NCBI GenBank assembly: GCA_003150225.1
Contig: QAND01000013.1
Coordinates: forward strand, 1-64,000
DNA from: Bacillota bacterium
GTDB lineage: Bacteria > Bacillota > Clostridia > Christensenellales > QAND01
Reading direction: 5' to 3'
Length of the DNA: 64,000 nucleotides
Shown one piece after another: positions 40,059 through 47,651 of the stretch. The translations under genes were made by a program, and so were the position numbers. The notes below the pieces were generated by a model, which saw only the letters and a list, made by a program, of their open reading frames with translations, was not told the origin of the DNA and searched no databases. Each line of letters begins with the position of its first letter. Position 1 is the first letter of the stretch.

Positions 40059-41483
40059 TTGAAAACCCTTGAAACACCCCAGGAAAAGTTCCGCCGTATG
40101 ACGGAAACCCCCATTCCGAAGCTCATCGTGCGCTTGGCAATCCCCACCATCATCAGCATGATGATCACCTCCATTTACAACATGGCCGATACCTTTTTTG
40201 TGGGACAAATCGGCACCAGCGCCACCGGCGCCGTGGGTGTAGCTTTCTCCTTGATGGCCATCATCCAGGCCATTGGATTTACCTTTGGCGCGGGCAGTGG
40301 CAATTACATCTCCCGTTTGCTGGGACAACAGCGCCACGAGGAAGCTGAGCGGATCGCCGCTACCGGTTTTTTTACCGCCCTCATCGCGGGCCTGATCCTA
40401 GCCGTGGCAGGCGAGCTGTTTTTGGAGCCGTTGGTGCGGATATTGGGCGCCACGGAGACCATCCTCCCCTATGCGATGGATTACATCCGCTGGATTCTCG
40501 TGGGCGCCCCCTATATGATGGCCTGTTTCGTGCTCAACAACATCCTGCGGTATCAGGGCAGCTCCTTTTATTCCATGCTGGGAGTGGCCACCGGCGGCAT
40601 CCTAAACATCGCACTGGATCCCCTGTTTATCTACGCTTTCAATCTGGGGACGGCCGGCGCCGCCATCGCCACCATCATCAGCCAGTTTGTCAGCTTCTGC
40701 ATCCTGCTGCATCACAGCCGGCGGCCCGAACATATCCACATTAAGTTTCGGATGTTCACTCCTACCTGGGCGGTATATAAAGAGATTTTACGGGGCGGCC
40801 TCCCCTCCTTTTACCGCCAGGGGCTGGGTAGCCTTGCCACCATCAGCCTAAACTTTGCCGCCCATCCCTATGGGGACGCCGCCATTGCGGCCATGTCCAT
40901 CGTCAACCGGATCTTCCAATTTATCCACTCGGTACAGCTGGGATTCGGCCAAGGCTTCCAACCGGTATGCGGTTTTAACTACGGCGCTGGACGCTATGAC
41001 CGCGTGCTGGAGGGCTTTTGGTTCTGTATCAAAGTCAGCGTGGGAATCCTCTGTGTACTCTCTTTGGTGGGCTTCATCTTTGCGCCCCAGATCATCCCCA
41101 TCTTCCGCAGAGACGCCGATGTAATCGCTATCGGCACCCTGGCCATGCGGCTCCAGTGCGTGGCCTTCCCCCTCAACAGCTGGGTGGTCATGAACAACAT
41201 GCTCTGTCAGACCATCGGCAAGGGTACCGCCGCCTCCCTTCTATCCATCGCGCGGCAGGGGATGTTCTTCATCCCCATCATCCTGATCTTCCCCAGCCTC
41301 TTCGGTCTGTTGGGCGTTCAGATGGGTCAGCCCTGCGCCGATGTCTGTTCCTTCCTTCTGGCCATCCCCATTGGCGCCCGGGTCCTAAGGGAATTAAAGG
41401 CAGGACCTAAGAATACGTCCGTCGCTCCCTCTGGGGAATCCTCCGATGCCGCAATGGAAGAAAAAGAGGAGGCGTTGTCATGA
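40059..41483 (+). CDS. MATE family efflux transporter
   Basis: A 474-residue multidrug and toxin extrusion protein that exports organic cations or drugs against H+ or Na+. Twelve membrane helices in two similar halves are visible. The N-terminal signature is RMTETPIPKLIVRLAIPTII followed by YNMADTFFVGQIG, typical of clostridial members. The start is TTG at 40059 with AAGAAGG upstream; an ATG at 40098 (MTETP) is possible, but relatives usually carry about ten residues before the MTETP motif. The stop overlaps the ATG of the next MarR gene by four bases. The C-terminal tail is acidic and polar. Confidence 0.93.
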   Translation: MKTLETPQEKFRRMTETPIPKLIVRLAIPTIISMMITSIYNMADTFFVGQIGTSATGAVGVAFSLMAIIQAIGFTFGAGSGNYISRLLGQQRHEEAERIAATGFFTALIAGLILAVAGELFLEPLVRILGATETILPYAMDYIRWILVGAPYMMACFVLNNILRYQGSSFYSMLGVATGGILNIALDPLFIYAFNLGTAGAAIATIISQFVSFCILLHHSRRPEHIHIKFRMFTPTWAVYKEILRGGLPSFYRQGLGSLATISLNFAAHPYGDAAIAAMSIVNRIFQFIHSVQLGFGQGFQPVCGFNYGAGRYDRVLEGFWFCIKVSVGILCVLSLVGFIFAPQIIPIFRRDADVIAIGTLAMRLQCVAFPLNSWVVMNNMLCQTIGKGTAASLLSIARQGMFFIPIILIFPSLFGLLGVQMGQPCADVCSFLLAIPIGARVLRELKAGPKNTSVAPSGESSDAAMEEKEEALS

Positions 41484-41977
41484 CGGCTCCCCACGCAAAC
41501 CGCTTTATCTCCATGATCTATCGCTACGGCCAGCGCATCTTTGCCCGCATGCTGCGGCAACGGCAGTTGCCTGTTGAGGCAGGACAGCTCCCCTTCCTAT
41601 TCCAAGTGTACCGGCATCCTGGCATTACCCAGGAGGGGATCTCCGCCAATATCGGTATGGATAAAGGCACCACGGCCCGAATCATCACCCAACTGGAAAA
41701 CAGCGGCATGGTCACCCGCAATCCCGATGAGAAGGACCGGCGCCTCAACCGCATTCATCCTACCCAGGCAGCCCTGGACATCCATCCTGAGATCACGGAA
41801 ATCGTGGAGGAATTCCATAGCCTTCTGTATCAAGGACTCAGCCCCGAGGAGATCACGCTGGCAAAGCAGCTCCTGATCCACATGAAGGATAACCTGGCCG
41901 CCTATCTCCGGGAGGATCGGGGTGCAGTAAAACCGGGTTCTACAGCCGATTCCAAAGACGCCGTTCAAAAACAGTAA
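41480..41977 (+). CDS. MarR family regulator (MATE operon)
   Basis: A 165-residue MarR protein. The winged helix-turn-helix is seen as GITQEGISANIGMDKGTTARIITQL and the wing as RNPDEKDRRLNRIHPT. It overlaps the MATE gene by four bases (ATGA), so exporter and regulator are made together. The likely target is the inverted repeat over the promoter at 39983-39998, giving an autoregulated efflux operon. The polar C-terminal tail has no known motif. About 40% of its helix-turn-helix resembles the next MarR protein by eye. Confidence 0.9.
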   Translation: MTAPHANRFISMIYRYGQRIFARMLRQRQLPVEAGQLPFLFQVYRHPGITQEGISANIGMDKGTTARIITQLENSGMVTRNPDEKDRRLNRIHPTQAALDIHPEITEIVEEFHSLLYQGLSPEEITLAKQLLIHMKDNLAAYLREDRGAVKPGSTADSKDAVQKQ

Positions 41978-41987
41978 CCGGGGACTC

Positions 41988-42017
41988 TTGAGTCAGCATC
42001 TGGAAAAATGGTATACT
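41988..42017 (+). promoter_or_regulatory. Promoter of the MarR-ABC unit
   Basis: TTGAGT (41988-41993) and TATACT (42012-42017) with 18 bases between. Confidence 0.5.
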
Positions 42018-42020
42018 GAA

Positions 42021-42038
42021 ATTGGTTGCACATACAAT
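42021..42038. promoter_or_regulatory. Candidate MarR operator before the third MarR gene
   Basis: The imperfect palindrome ATTGGTTGCACATACAAT (12 of 18 positions symmetric), at the expected transcription start. Confidence 0.4.
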
Positions 42039-42091
42039 GATTTGACCCCCTCCGGCAATTCTTCGGAGGCCGTCCCATAGGAGGAATCCCC

Positions 42092-42538
42092 GTGAAGGAC
42101 CCCTGTCCCATCTTTCGTTGTACTTCAATGCTGTACCGTGCCGGCCAAGCGTTTTATGACCGGCAGCTCAAACACCATGGCATCGGCTCGGGGCAGCAAT
42201 TTTTTCTGCTACGCGTTTATGAGGAGCCGGGCATCAGCGTGTTGGAACTAGCCCAGCGCGGCGGCTATGATAACGGCACCGCCACCCGGGCCATCCAAAA
42301 GCTGGAATCCCAGGGCTATGTCCGCATCCTTCCTGACGAGGAGGATCGCCGCGTACGGCGGATCTATATCACCGATAAAGCCATGTCGGTAATTAAGGAC
42401 ACCTATGCCGCCAAACGGGAATGGAACGGCATCCTGATGGAAGGACTCACCGCTGAGGAGCAAGCCGAAGCCGAACAGCTGATGGCCCGCATCTCCCAAA
42501 ATGCCCGTTCCCATATGCGGGAGGGGAAGGACCAATAA
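42092..42538 (+). CDS. MarR family regulator (ABC transporter unit)
   Basis: A 148-residue MarR protein starting at GTG (42092) after TAGGAGG. The core reads GISVLELAQRGGYDNGTATRAIQKLESQGYV with the wing PDEEDRRVRRIYIT. It precedes the ABC transporter gene by 19 bases, and the two are one transcription unit. In Firmicutes this arrangement usually means the regulator represses its exporter until a toxic compound binds. Confidence 0.9.
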   Translation: MKDPCPIFRCTSMLYRAGQAFYDRQLKHHGIGSGQQFFLLRVYEEPGISVLELAQRGGYDNGTATRAIQKLESQGYVRILPDEEDRRVRRIYITDKAMSVIKDTYAAKREWNGILMEGLTAEEQAEAEQLMARISQNARSHMREGKDQ

Positions 42539-42557
42539 TCTTTGAGAGGAGTCGCCC

Positions 42558-44309
42558 ATGAAGCTACTATGGAGACTGGGAAAAGCCGCTAGAAAATACA
42601 AGGGACTCTACATCATCGCCATTCTTTCCACCTTTGTTTTAACGCTAATCAACCTGGCCGCACCCAAGCTCCTCTCCTCTATGACAGGGGTGGTGGAGTC
42701 TGGCGGCAATGGCGCCGCCAGAACCATTGGGCTATTGACGGCTCTCCTCATCGTTCTATATCTCATGCGGATTCTGTTCCGCTATCTCAGCAACTACCTA
42801 ACCCATAAGGCCGCGTGGCATTTAGTGGAGGATCTGCGGGTCCAAATTTATGACCGCATCCAGGGATTTTCCATGGGTTTCTTTCATGATAAGCAGACCG
42901 GCGATCTCATGAGCAGAGTGGTCAACGATACCAGCAGTTTTGAATTGCTGTATGCCCATATCATCCCTGAGATGGTCACCAATCTCACCACCCTCCTGGG
43001 TGTGCTGGTGGTGCTGCTCACCATCAATGTGAAACTGGCGCTGATCACCTGCATCCCCATCCCCTTGATCCTCTATTCCGGTCGCATCTTCGCTACCAAG
43101 GTTCGTCCCAACTTCCGCACCATGCAGCGGGCCTTGGCCGGCTTGAACGCCAAATTACAGGATAATTTCTCCGGCATTCATGAGATCCAGGCCTTTGGTC
43201 AGGAGGAGTATGAAAGCCAGCGGGTTGAGGAACAGGCCGGTGTATTCACCCGCGCCATGCTGCACGCCCTGCGGTATAGCTCGGTGTTTCACCCCGCGGT
43301 GGAGTTCCTCTCTTCTATCGGCACCATTTTGGTGGTTGGAGTGGGCGGCATGCTGGCCCTTTCCGGCGGCCTATCGGTCCCGGATATCGTGGCGTTTTTA
43401 CTGTATTTAAGCCTATTCTACACCCCTATCTCCGGGCTGGCCCGGTTGCTGGAGGAAGCGCAGCAGGCCTATGCCGGGGCGGAGCGGGTCATGCAGATCC
43501 TAGACACCCAAGCCGAAATTCAGGATGAGCCTGACGCCCAGGATCTCAAGGACGTCAAAGGCGGTATCCGATTTGAGCATGTGGATTTCTCCTACGAGGC
43601 GGACGCTCCCGTTTTAAGGGACATTGATTTCGCTATAGAGCCGGGACAGATGGTGGCCCTAGTGGGCCCCACAGGGGTAGGAAAAACCACCCTTACCCAG
43701 CTCATTCCCCGCTTCTACCAGCCCAGCAGCGGGCGCGTATCCATCGATGGCGTGGATGTAGGAAAGGCCACCCTGAAGAGCCTCCGCGCCTGCATCGCCC
43801 CCGTCATGCAGGATACCTTCCTCTTCAACGGTACCATTCTGGACAACATCCGCTATGCCAACCCGCAGGCATCCGACGAAGAGGTGGCGGCCGCCGCCCA
43901 GGCGGCCAGGATTCATGACAGCATCATGGCCATGCCGGATGGGTACCTAACCCGGGTAGGTGAGCGGGGCGTGCGGCTGTCAGGCGGACAGAAGCAGCGT
44001 ATCGCTATCGCTCGTGCCATCCTTCGAGATGCTCCCATTATCATTCTTGATGAGGCAACCGCCTCGGTGGATGTGGAGACAGAGCGGGAGATTCAGGAGG
44101 CCATTGGTCGGCTCGCCGGTACCCGGACCATCGTGGCCATCGCCCATCGGCTGTCCACCATCCAAAATGCCGATCTAATTCTGGTGCTGGAAGAGGGCCG
44201 CATCGTTCAACGGGGCAGCCATCAAGAGCTACTTCAGGAGGACGGACTATACAGCCGGCTTTGGCGGGCCCAGGGAAAGAAACTGGATTTGCTGGCTTCT
44301 GGTGAATAA
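42558..44309 (+). CDS. ABC exporter half-transporter (permease-ATPase fusion)
   Basis: A 583-residue ABC exporter. Six membrane helices (about 15-320) form the type IV fold. The ATPase domain shows Walker A GPTGVGKTT, Q-loop APVMQDTFLF, signature LSGGQKQRIAIARAI, Walker B IIILDEATAS and the H-loop AIAHRLST. Many clostridial MarR-linked exporters come as two adjacent half-transporters, but here only one is present, so it should act as a homodimer. Likely substrates are drugs or lipids. GAGAGGAG precedes the ATG. The unit ends in a long palindromic terminator. Confidence 0.94.
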   Translation: MKLLWRLGKAARKYKGLYIIAILSTFVLTLINLAAPKLLSSMTGVVESGGNGAARTIGLLTALLIVLYLMRILFRYLSNYLTHKAAWHLVEDLRVQIYDRIQGFSMGFFHDKQTGDLMSRVVNDTSSFELLYAHIIPEMVTNLTTLLGVLVVLLTINVKLALITCIPIPLILYSGRIFATKVRPNFRTMQRALAGLNAKLQDNFSGIHEIQAFGQEEYESQRVEEQAGVFTRAMLHALRYSSVFHPAVEFLSSIGTILVVGVGGMLALSGGLSVPDIVAFLLYLSLFYTPISGLARLLEEAQQAYAGAERVMQILDTQAEIQDEPDAQDLKDVKGGIRFEHVDFSYEADAPVLRDIDFAIEPGQMVALVGPTGVGKTTLTQLIPRFYQPSSGRVSIDGVDVGKATLKSLRACIAPVMQDTFLFNGTILDNIRYANPQASDEEVAAAAQAARIHDSIMAMPDGYLTRVGERGVRLSGGQKQRIAIARAILRDAPIIILDEATASVDVETEREIQEAIGRLAGTRTIVAIAHRLSTIQNADLILVLEEGRIVQRGSHQELLQEDGLYSRLWRAQGKKLDLLASGE

Positions 44310-44354
44310 AGGCAATAAAAAAATCCCCCATGGGGGGATTTTTTTATTGCCTTA
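44308..44354. terminator. Long bidirectional terminator
   Basis: AAGGCAATAAAAAAATCCCC pairs over its whole length with the facing arm, leaving almost no loop. It ends both the ABC gene and the NagA-like gene on the other strand, reaching the latter's stop codon. Confidence 0.93.
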
Positions 44355-45470
44355 TTACTCAGCCTTGTACAGGGATTCGCCCTGCACAAAGGTCTGCACC
44401 ACGTGCAGCTCGGGATCCATGATGACCAGATCCGCACGGCGGCCGATCTCGATCTTTCCACGATCATGGAGCTCAAAACACCGAGCGGCATTCTCGGTAA
44501 ACATGGTACCAATATCCTCCATGGAGTATCCCAAGCGTTTCATGGTCCGCATGTTGGCATCATAAGGATTCGCGCCGGTTACCAGCTTCCCCTCAGGGCT
44601 CCGCACCGCGCCATCCTTAAAGATCACAGTCTTGCCGTTGTCCTCATAGACACCCTCGGGCATCCCCACGTATTTGGAGCTGTCGGACACGGGGATAATC
44701 TTCTCCACGCCTTTGCAGCGAATGGCCAGATCGATGAAGGGCTTTGCCACATGCACGCCGTCACAGGTCATCTGGAGGTAAAGCCGCTTATCCAGAAGCA
44801 GACCCACGGTGGAGCCGCTGAAGTGGTGGTCCATCAGAGGAAGGCCATTATAGAAATGATCCACGATCCGGGCGCCCCGGTCGGCGGCCTCGTACATCTG
44901 CTCGGTGGTACCCTCGGTGTAAGCGATCATCGGCACAACACCCTGGGTTACCAGCCAGCTAATCCACTCCATAGCGCCGGGCAGGTCGGGAGCGCAGAAG
45001 ATCATCTTTACGTCGGAAAGGTCGTTATCACAAACCGCCAGGGTGTGCTCAGGGGTGGGCGGGGTATGATCCGCGTAATAGGCGATGGAGCGGTTCCGGT
45101 AGGGCATATAGGGGAAGATACCGAAGATATCGGCGCCCCGGCAGCCCTTGGCCTCGCGGATGTTCCGCATGGTCTGCTGGGTGGTCTCTACATCCCGCAC
45201 AAGGGGAGTCGCCAAAAAGCTGGTCACGCCGAACTGGGGCAGCATACCGGCAATGGTCCGCACCGCGTCAGCGCTATCCTCATAGCTGCACATCTTAGCC
45301 CCGTGGATATGGGTATCGATCATGCCGGGGTAGAGATAGTTGCCGCCAGCATCGATAACCTCGTCGTCCGCCAAATCCTTGCCGATGTTGGTGATCACGC
45401 CATCCTTGAACTGGACGTCGATGTCAAGGTACCGGCCGTTAATAAACACCTTTGCATTTTTAATGACCAT
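44355..45470 (-). CDS. Divergent NagA-like amidohydrolase lacking key metal ligands
   Basis: A 371-residue amidohydrolase-fold protein related to the four NagA-like copies at 15.9-21 kb. The HxH pair is present (H54, H56 in THIHG), HFYNG keeps the histidine equivalent to THLYN, CDGVHVAKP keeps the substrate histidine and PVSDSSKYVG the catalytic aspartate. However, the EGPF glutamate is replaced (GIFPYMP), and the AHS histidine is replaced in AYTEG. It should therefore bind metal differently or have another reaction. The start at 45470 follows GGAGGCG. It is a single-gene unit with a predicted promoter and is not adjacent to sugar-uptake genes. Confidence 0.82.
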   Translation of the reverse strand: MVIKNAKVFINGRYLDIDVQFKDGVITNIGKDLADDEVIDAGGNYLYPGMIDTHIHGAKMCSYEDSADAVRTIAGMLPQFGVTSFLATPLVRDVETTQQTMRNIREAKGCRGADIFGIFPYMPYRNRSIAYYADHTPPTPEHTLAVCDNDLSDVKMIFCAPDLPGAMEWISWLVTQGVVPMIAYTEGTTEQMYEAADRGARIVDHFYNGLPLMDHHFSGSTVGLLLDKRLYLQMTCDGVHVAKPFIDLAIRCKGVEKIIPVSDSSKYVGMPEGVYEDNGKTVIFKDGAVRSPEGKLVTGANPYDANMRTMKRLGYSMEDIGTMFTENAARCFELHDRGKIEIGRRADLVIMDPELHVVQTFVQGESLYKAE

Positions 45471-45506
45471 GGATTCGCCTCCAAATGAAAATATTCTAGC
45501 AGTTTT

Positions 45507-45534
45507 ATGATAACACAAATCCCTGCATCCGCAA
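45507..45534 (-). promoter_or_regulatory. Predicted promoter of the divergent NagA-like gene
   Basis: On the minus strand TTGCGG (45529-45534) and TATCAT (45507-45512), 16 bases apart. Confidence 0.45.
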
Positions 45535-45606
45535 GTATTTGGGAGGGCAGGCACAATGCTGATTTTGAAACGGAAAAAGCCTCCGGCCCAGACAGGCGCT
45601 CCTCCA

Positions 45607-45993
45607 TCAGGACGGCCCGCCGCCCAACTGCTTCTCAATGGGAATCAGTACCGTTTCATACCGTTCGATCTTGGCGTTTAACCGGTCCAGCGTCTGCTGC
45701 AGCTCCTCCATCCGGCTGATCAGCTGCCGGCGCTGCTCCAATAAAATCTGCTTTCTAGCCTCGCTGGTGGAGTCCCCCTGTTGACATAACGCTACATATT
45801 CAATGAGCGCCTCCACCGGAAGGCCAGCGCTTCGCATACATTTAGCAAAGCTGACCCACTTTAAATCGTCCTCGGTGTAATCCCGTATCCCTCCGGTGGT
45901 ACGATGCACCGCAGGAATCAGTCCAATGCGCTCATAGTAGCGTAGGGTGTCCGCCGACAGGCCATATTTCTTGCTTACCTCCGCGATGGTCAT
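45607..45993 (-). CDS. MerR family regulator
   Basis: A 128-residue MerR protein. The N-terminal winged helix is canonical (TIAEVSKKYGLSADTLRYYERIGLIPAVHRT), followed by a long dimerisation coil (KQILLEQRRQLISRMEELQQTLDRL). Only one cysteine pair candidate is spread out (CMRSAG, ALCQQG), which fits the aldehyde/thiol-sensing AdhR-like group better than the metal-sensing group. It is the second gene of an operon with the aldo/keto reductase, 13 bases downstream of it. The palindrome in the operon promoter is the probable target, giving autoactivation. Confidence 0.88.
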   Translation of the reverse strand: MTIAEVSKKYGLSADTLRYYERIGLIPAVHRTTGGIRDYTEDDLKWVSFAKCMRSAGLPVEALIEYVALCQQGDSTSEARKQILLEQRRQLISRMEELQQTLDRLNAKIERYETVLIPIEKQLGGGPS

Positions 45994-46006
45994 GGGACAT
46001 CCTCCG

Positions 46007-47188
46007 TCATGCTTTCTTCTGGTTCCTCCGCTGGATGGCCTCGGACAGGTTTGTCATGATCTCAGGAATCTCAATCTCCTGGGGACATAACGCTTTGCAG
46101 GCGCCGCAACCAATGCAGTTCATGGGCATCTCCTGCGGCGTGAGGGAGGCCAGAGTGAAATTCAATCCAGGAGACGCGTCGAAGGACATCTCGTTGTAGA
46201 TGGAGATCAGCTTGGGGATATCCAACCCCTGAGGACAGGCCTCACAGCAGTACCGGCAGGCAGTACAGGGAACCAGATTCACCAGGGTCGCGACCACCTG
46301 GTTGATCAAAGCAGCATCCTCCCGGGTCCACTCCGTGGGCTGAGAAAAAGTACCCAGGTTGTCTTTAAGCTGCTCCATGGTGCTCATGCCGCTGAGGGTT
46401 ACCTGCACTCCAGGCAGGTTTTGAAGGAAGCGAAATGCCCAGGAAGCAATGGAGTCGTTGGGGCGCGCCTCCTTCAGCATGGCCGTGGTTTGGGGGTCCA
46501 GGTTGGTGAGCCGCCCGCCCCGGCAGGGCTCCATGACGATGACCGGCAGATTGTGTTCTACCAGGATCTCGTATTTCCGTTTGGCGTCCTGAAGCGTCCA
46601 ATCCAGATAATTTAGCTGAATTTGAGCGAATTCAAAACAGTCGTAGCGATTCAAAAAGCGCTCAATGGTCTCTGGCCGGGCATGGGTGGAAAAGCCCAGG
46701 TGTCGAATCCGGCCGGCCTTCTTCTCCTCCAATAGATACTCCACCATGCCCAGATCCTCGTTGGTATAAAGGTCATAGGAGGTTTCGTTGAGGTTGTGGA
46801 GAAGATAAAAATCAAAGTACTCCACGCCGCACTTTTTCAGTTGTTCCTCAAAGATTGCAGCGGGGGAGGATACCTCCAGCCCAGCCAAGTAGCCCTGAAA
46901 GCCCAGCTTTCCGTTTTGAAAGTTCATCATATGGCCTGGCATTTTGGTGGCCAGATACCAGGTATCCCGAGGAAACGCCTTGAGCGCCTCCCCCACCACC
47001 TCCTCGGACTCTCCATCGTGATAGCGATAGGCGGTATCAAAATAGTTGACTCCGTTCTGATAAGCATAGGCGATGATCTCCCTCGCCTTTTCCCTGTCGA
47101 TGGGTCCTTTTTGTCCAGCGATAGGAAGCCGCATATTTCCCATGCCCAAAGTGGATAGCTGCAAATCCTGAAATTGCTTATAAATCAT
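46007..47188 (-). CDS. Aldo/keto reductase with C-terminal ferredoxin domain
   Basis: A 393-residue protein. Residues 1-290 form an aldo/keto reductase barrel with the catalytic tetrad visible: Asp and Tyr in YFDTAYRYHDG, Lys in LATKMPG and His in FYLLHNL. The C-terminal 100 residues carry [4Fe-4S] motifs, CTACRYCCEACP and CIGCGACKALCP, so electrons may come from ferredoxin-like partners as well as NAD(P)H. It is the first gene of the MerR operon, with AAAGGGG before the ATG. The AdhR-like promoter suggests a role in handling reactive carbonyls. Confidence 0.9.
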   Translation of the reverse strand: MIYKQFQDLQLSTLGMGNMRLPIAGQKGPIDREKAREIIAYAYQNGVNYFDTAYRYHDGESEEVVGEALKAFPRDTWYLATKMPGHMMNFQNGKLGFQGYLAGLEVSSPAAIFEEQLKKCGVEYFDFYLLHNLNETSYDLYTNEDLGMVEYLLEEKKAGRIRHLGFSTHARPETIERFLNRYDCFEFAQIQLNYLDWTLQDAKRKYEILVEHNLPVIVMEPCRGGRLTNLDPQTTAMLKEARPNDSIASWAFRFLQNLPGVQVTLSGMSTMEQLKDNLGTFSQPTEWTREDAALINQVVATLVNLVPCTACRYCCEACPQGLDIPKLISIYNEMSFDASPGLNFTLASLTPQEMPMNCIGCGACKALCPQEIEIPEIMTNLSEAIQRRNQKKA

Positions 47189-47256
47189 TTTAATCGACCC
47201 CTTTCTTCTTTTGATGGCATAGCCTTTTTATATCCATTGCCTGACTCTCTACATAC

Positions 47257-47285
47257 CCTATAACTTGGAGTGCACTCCATGTCAA
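47257..47285 (-). promoter_or_regulatory. MerR-type promoter with operator in the spacer
   Basis: On the minus strand TTGACA (47280-47285) is followed by TGGAGTGCACTCCAAGT and then TATAGG (47257-47262). The perfect palindrome TGGAGTGCACTCCA lies between -35 and -10, the classical MerR position, and resembles AdhR-type boxes. Confidence 0.8.
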
Positions 47286-47383
47286 GAGGAATCTATCCTT
47301 TTTTTGTGCCGTCTTATATAGTTTGCATGGTTCATCCCCATATTTTCAAAAAAGGATTGCCGCACGCCGCTCCCTCAAATAAC

Positions 47384-47422
47384 AATAGCCCGAAGCGGGG
47401 CTTCCTCCGCTTCGGGCTATTC
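47384..47422 (-). terminator. Terminator of the csoR-copA operon
   Basis: AATAGCCCGAAGCGG pairs with its exact complement around eight bases. The minus strand then reads TTGTTATTT. Confidence 0.75.
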
Positions 47423-47435
47423 CAACCAGCCCCTC

Positions 47436-47651
47436 TTATGCCAGGGCACAGCTTACCGGCGTATACCCCGCCTCGGTAACAGCGTCCATCAACACCTGAT
47501 CTGGCACATCCTTTAATAGGATCACCATAGCCTGCTTCTTTTCCAGATCCACCGTAGCCTCCTGTACGCCATCCACAGCAGCCAGGGCCTTTTGCACATG
47601 GGCCTGGCAATGGGCACACATCATGCCATCTACGACCAATACTTTTTTCAT
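47436..47651 (-). CDS. Possible internal start giving free CopZ chaperone
   Basis: Within copA, in the same frame, ATG at 47651 is preceded by AAAGGAAAGATTGCT, a usable ribosome binding site. Initiation here would yield a 71-residue copper chaperone with GMMCAHCQ and a complete beta-alpha-beta-beta-alpha-beta domain. In many Firmicutes copZ is a separate gene right after copA, so the fusion may have kept the old start. Predicted only. Confidence 0.4.
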   Translation of the reverse strand: MKKVLVVDGMMCAHCQAHVQKALAAVDGVQEATVDLEKKQAMVILLKDVPDQVLMDAVTEAGYTPVSCALA

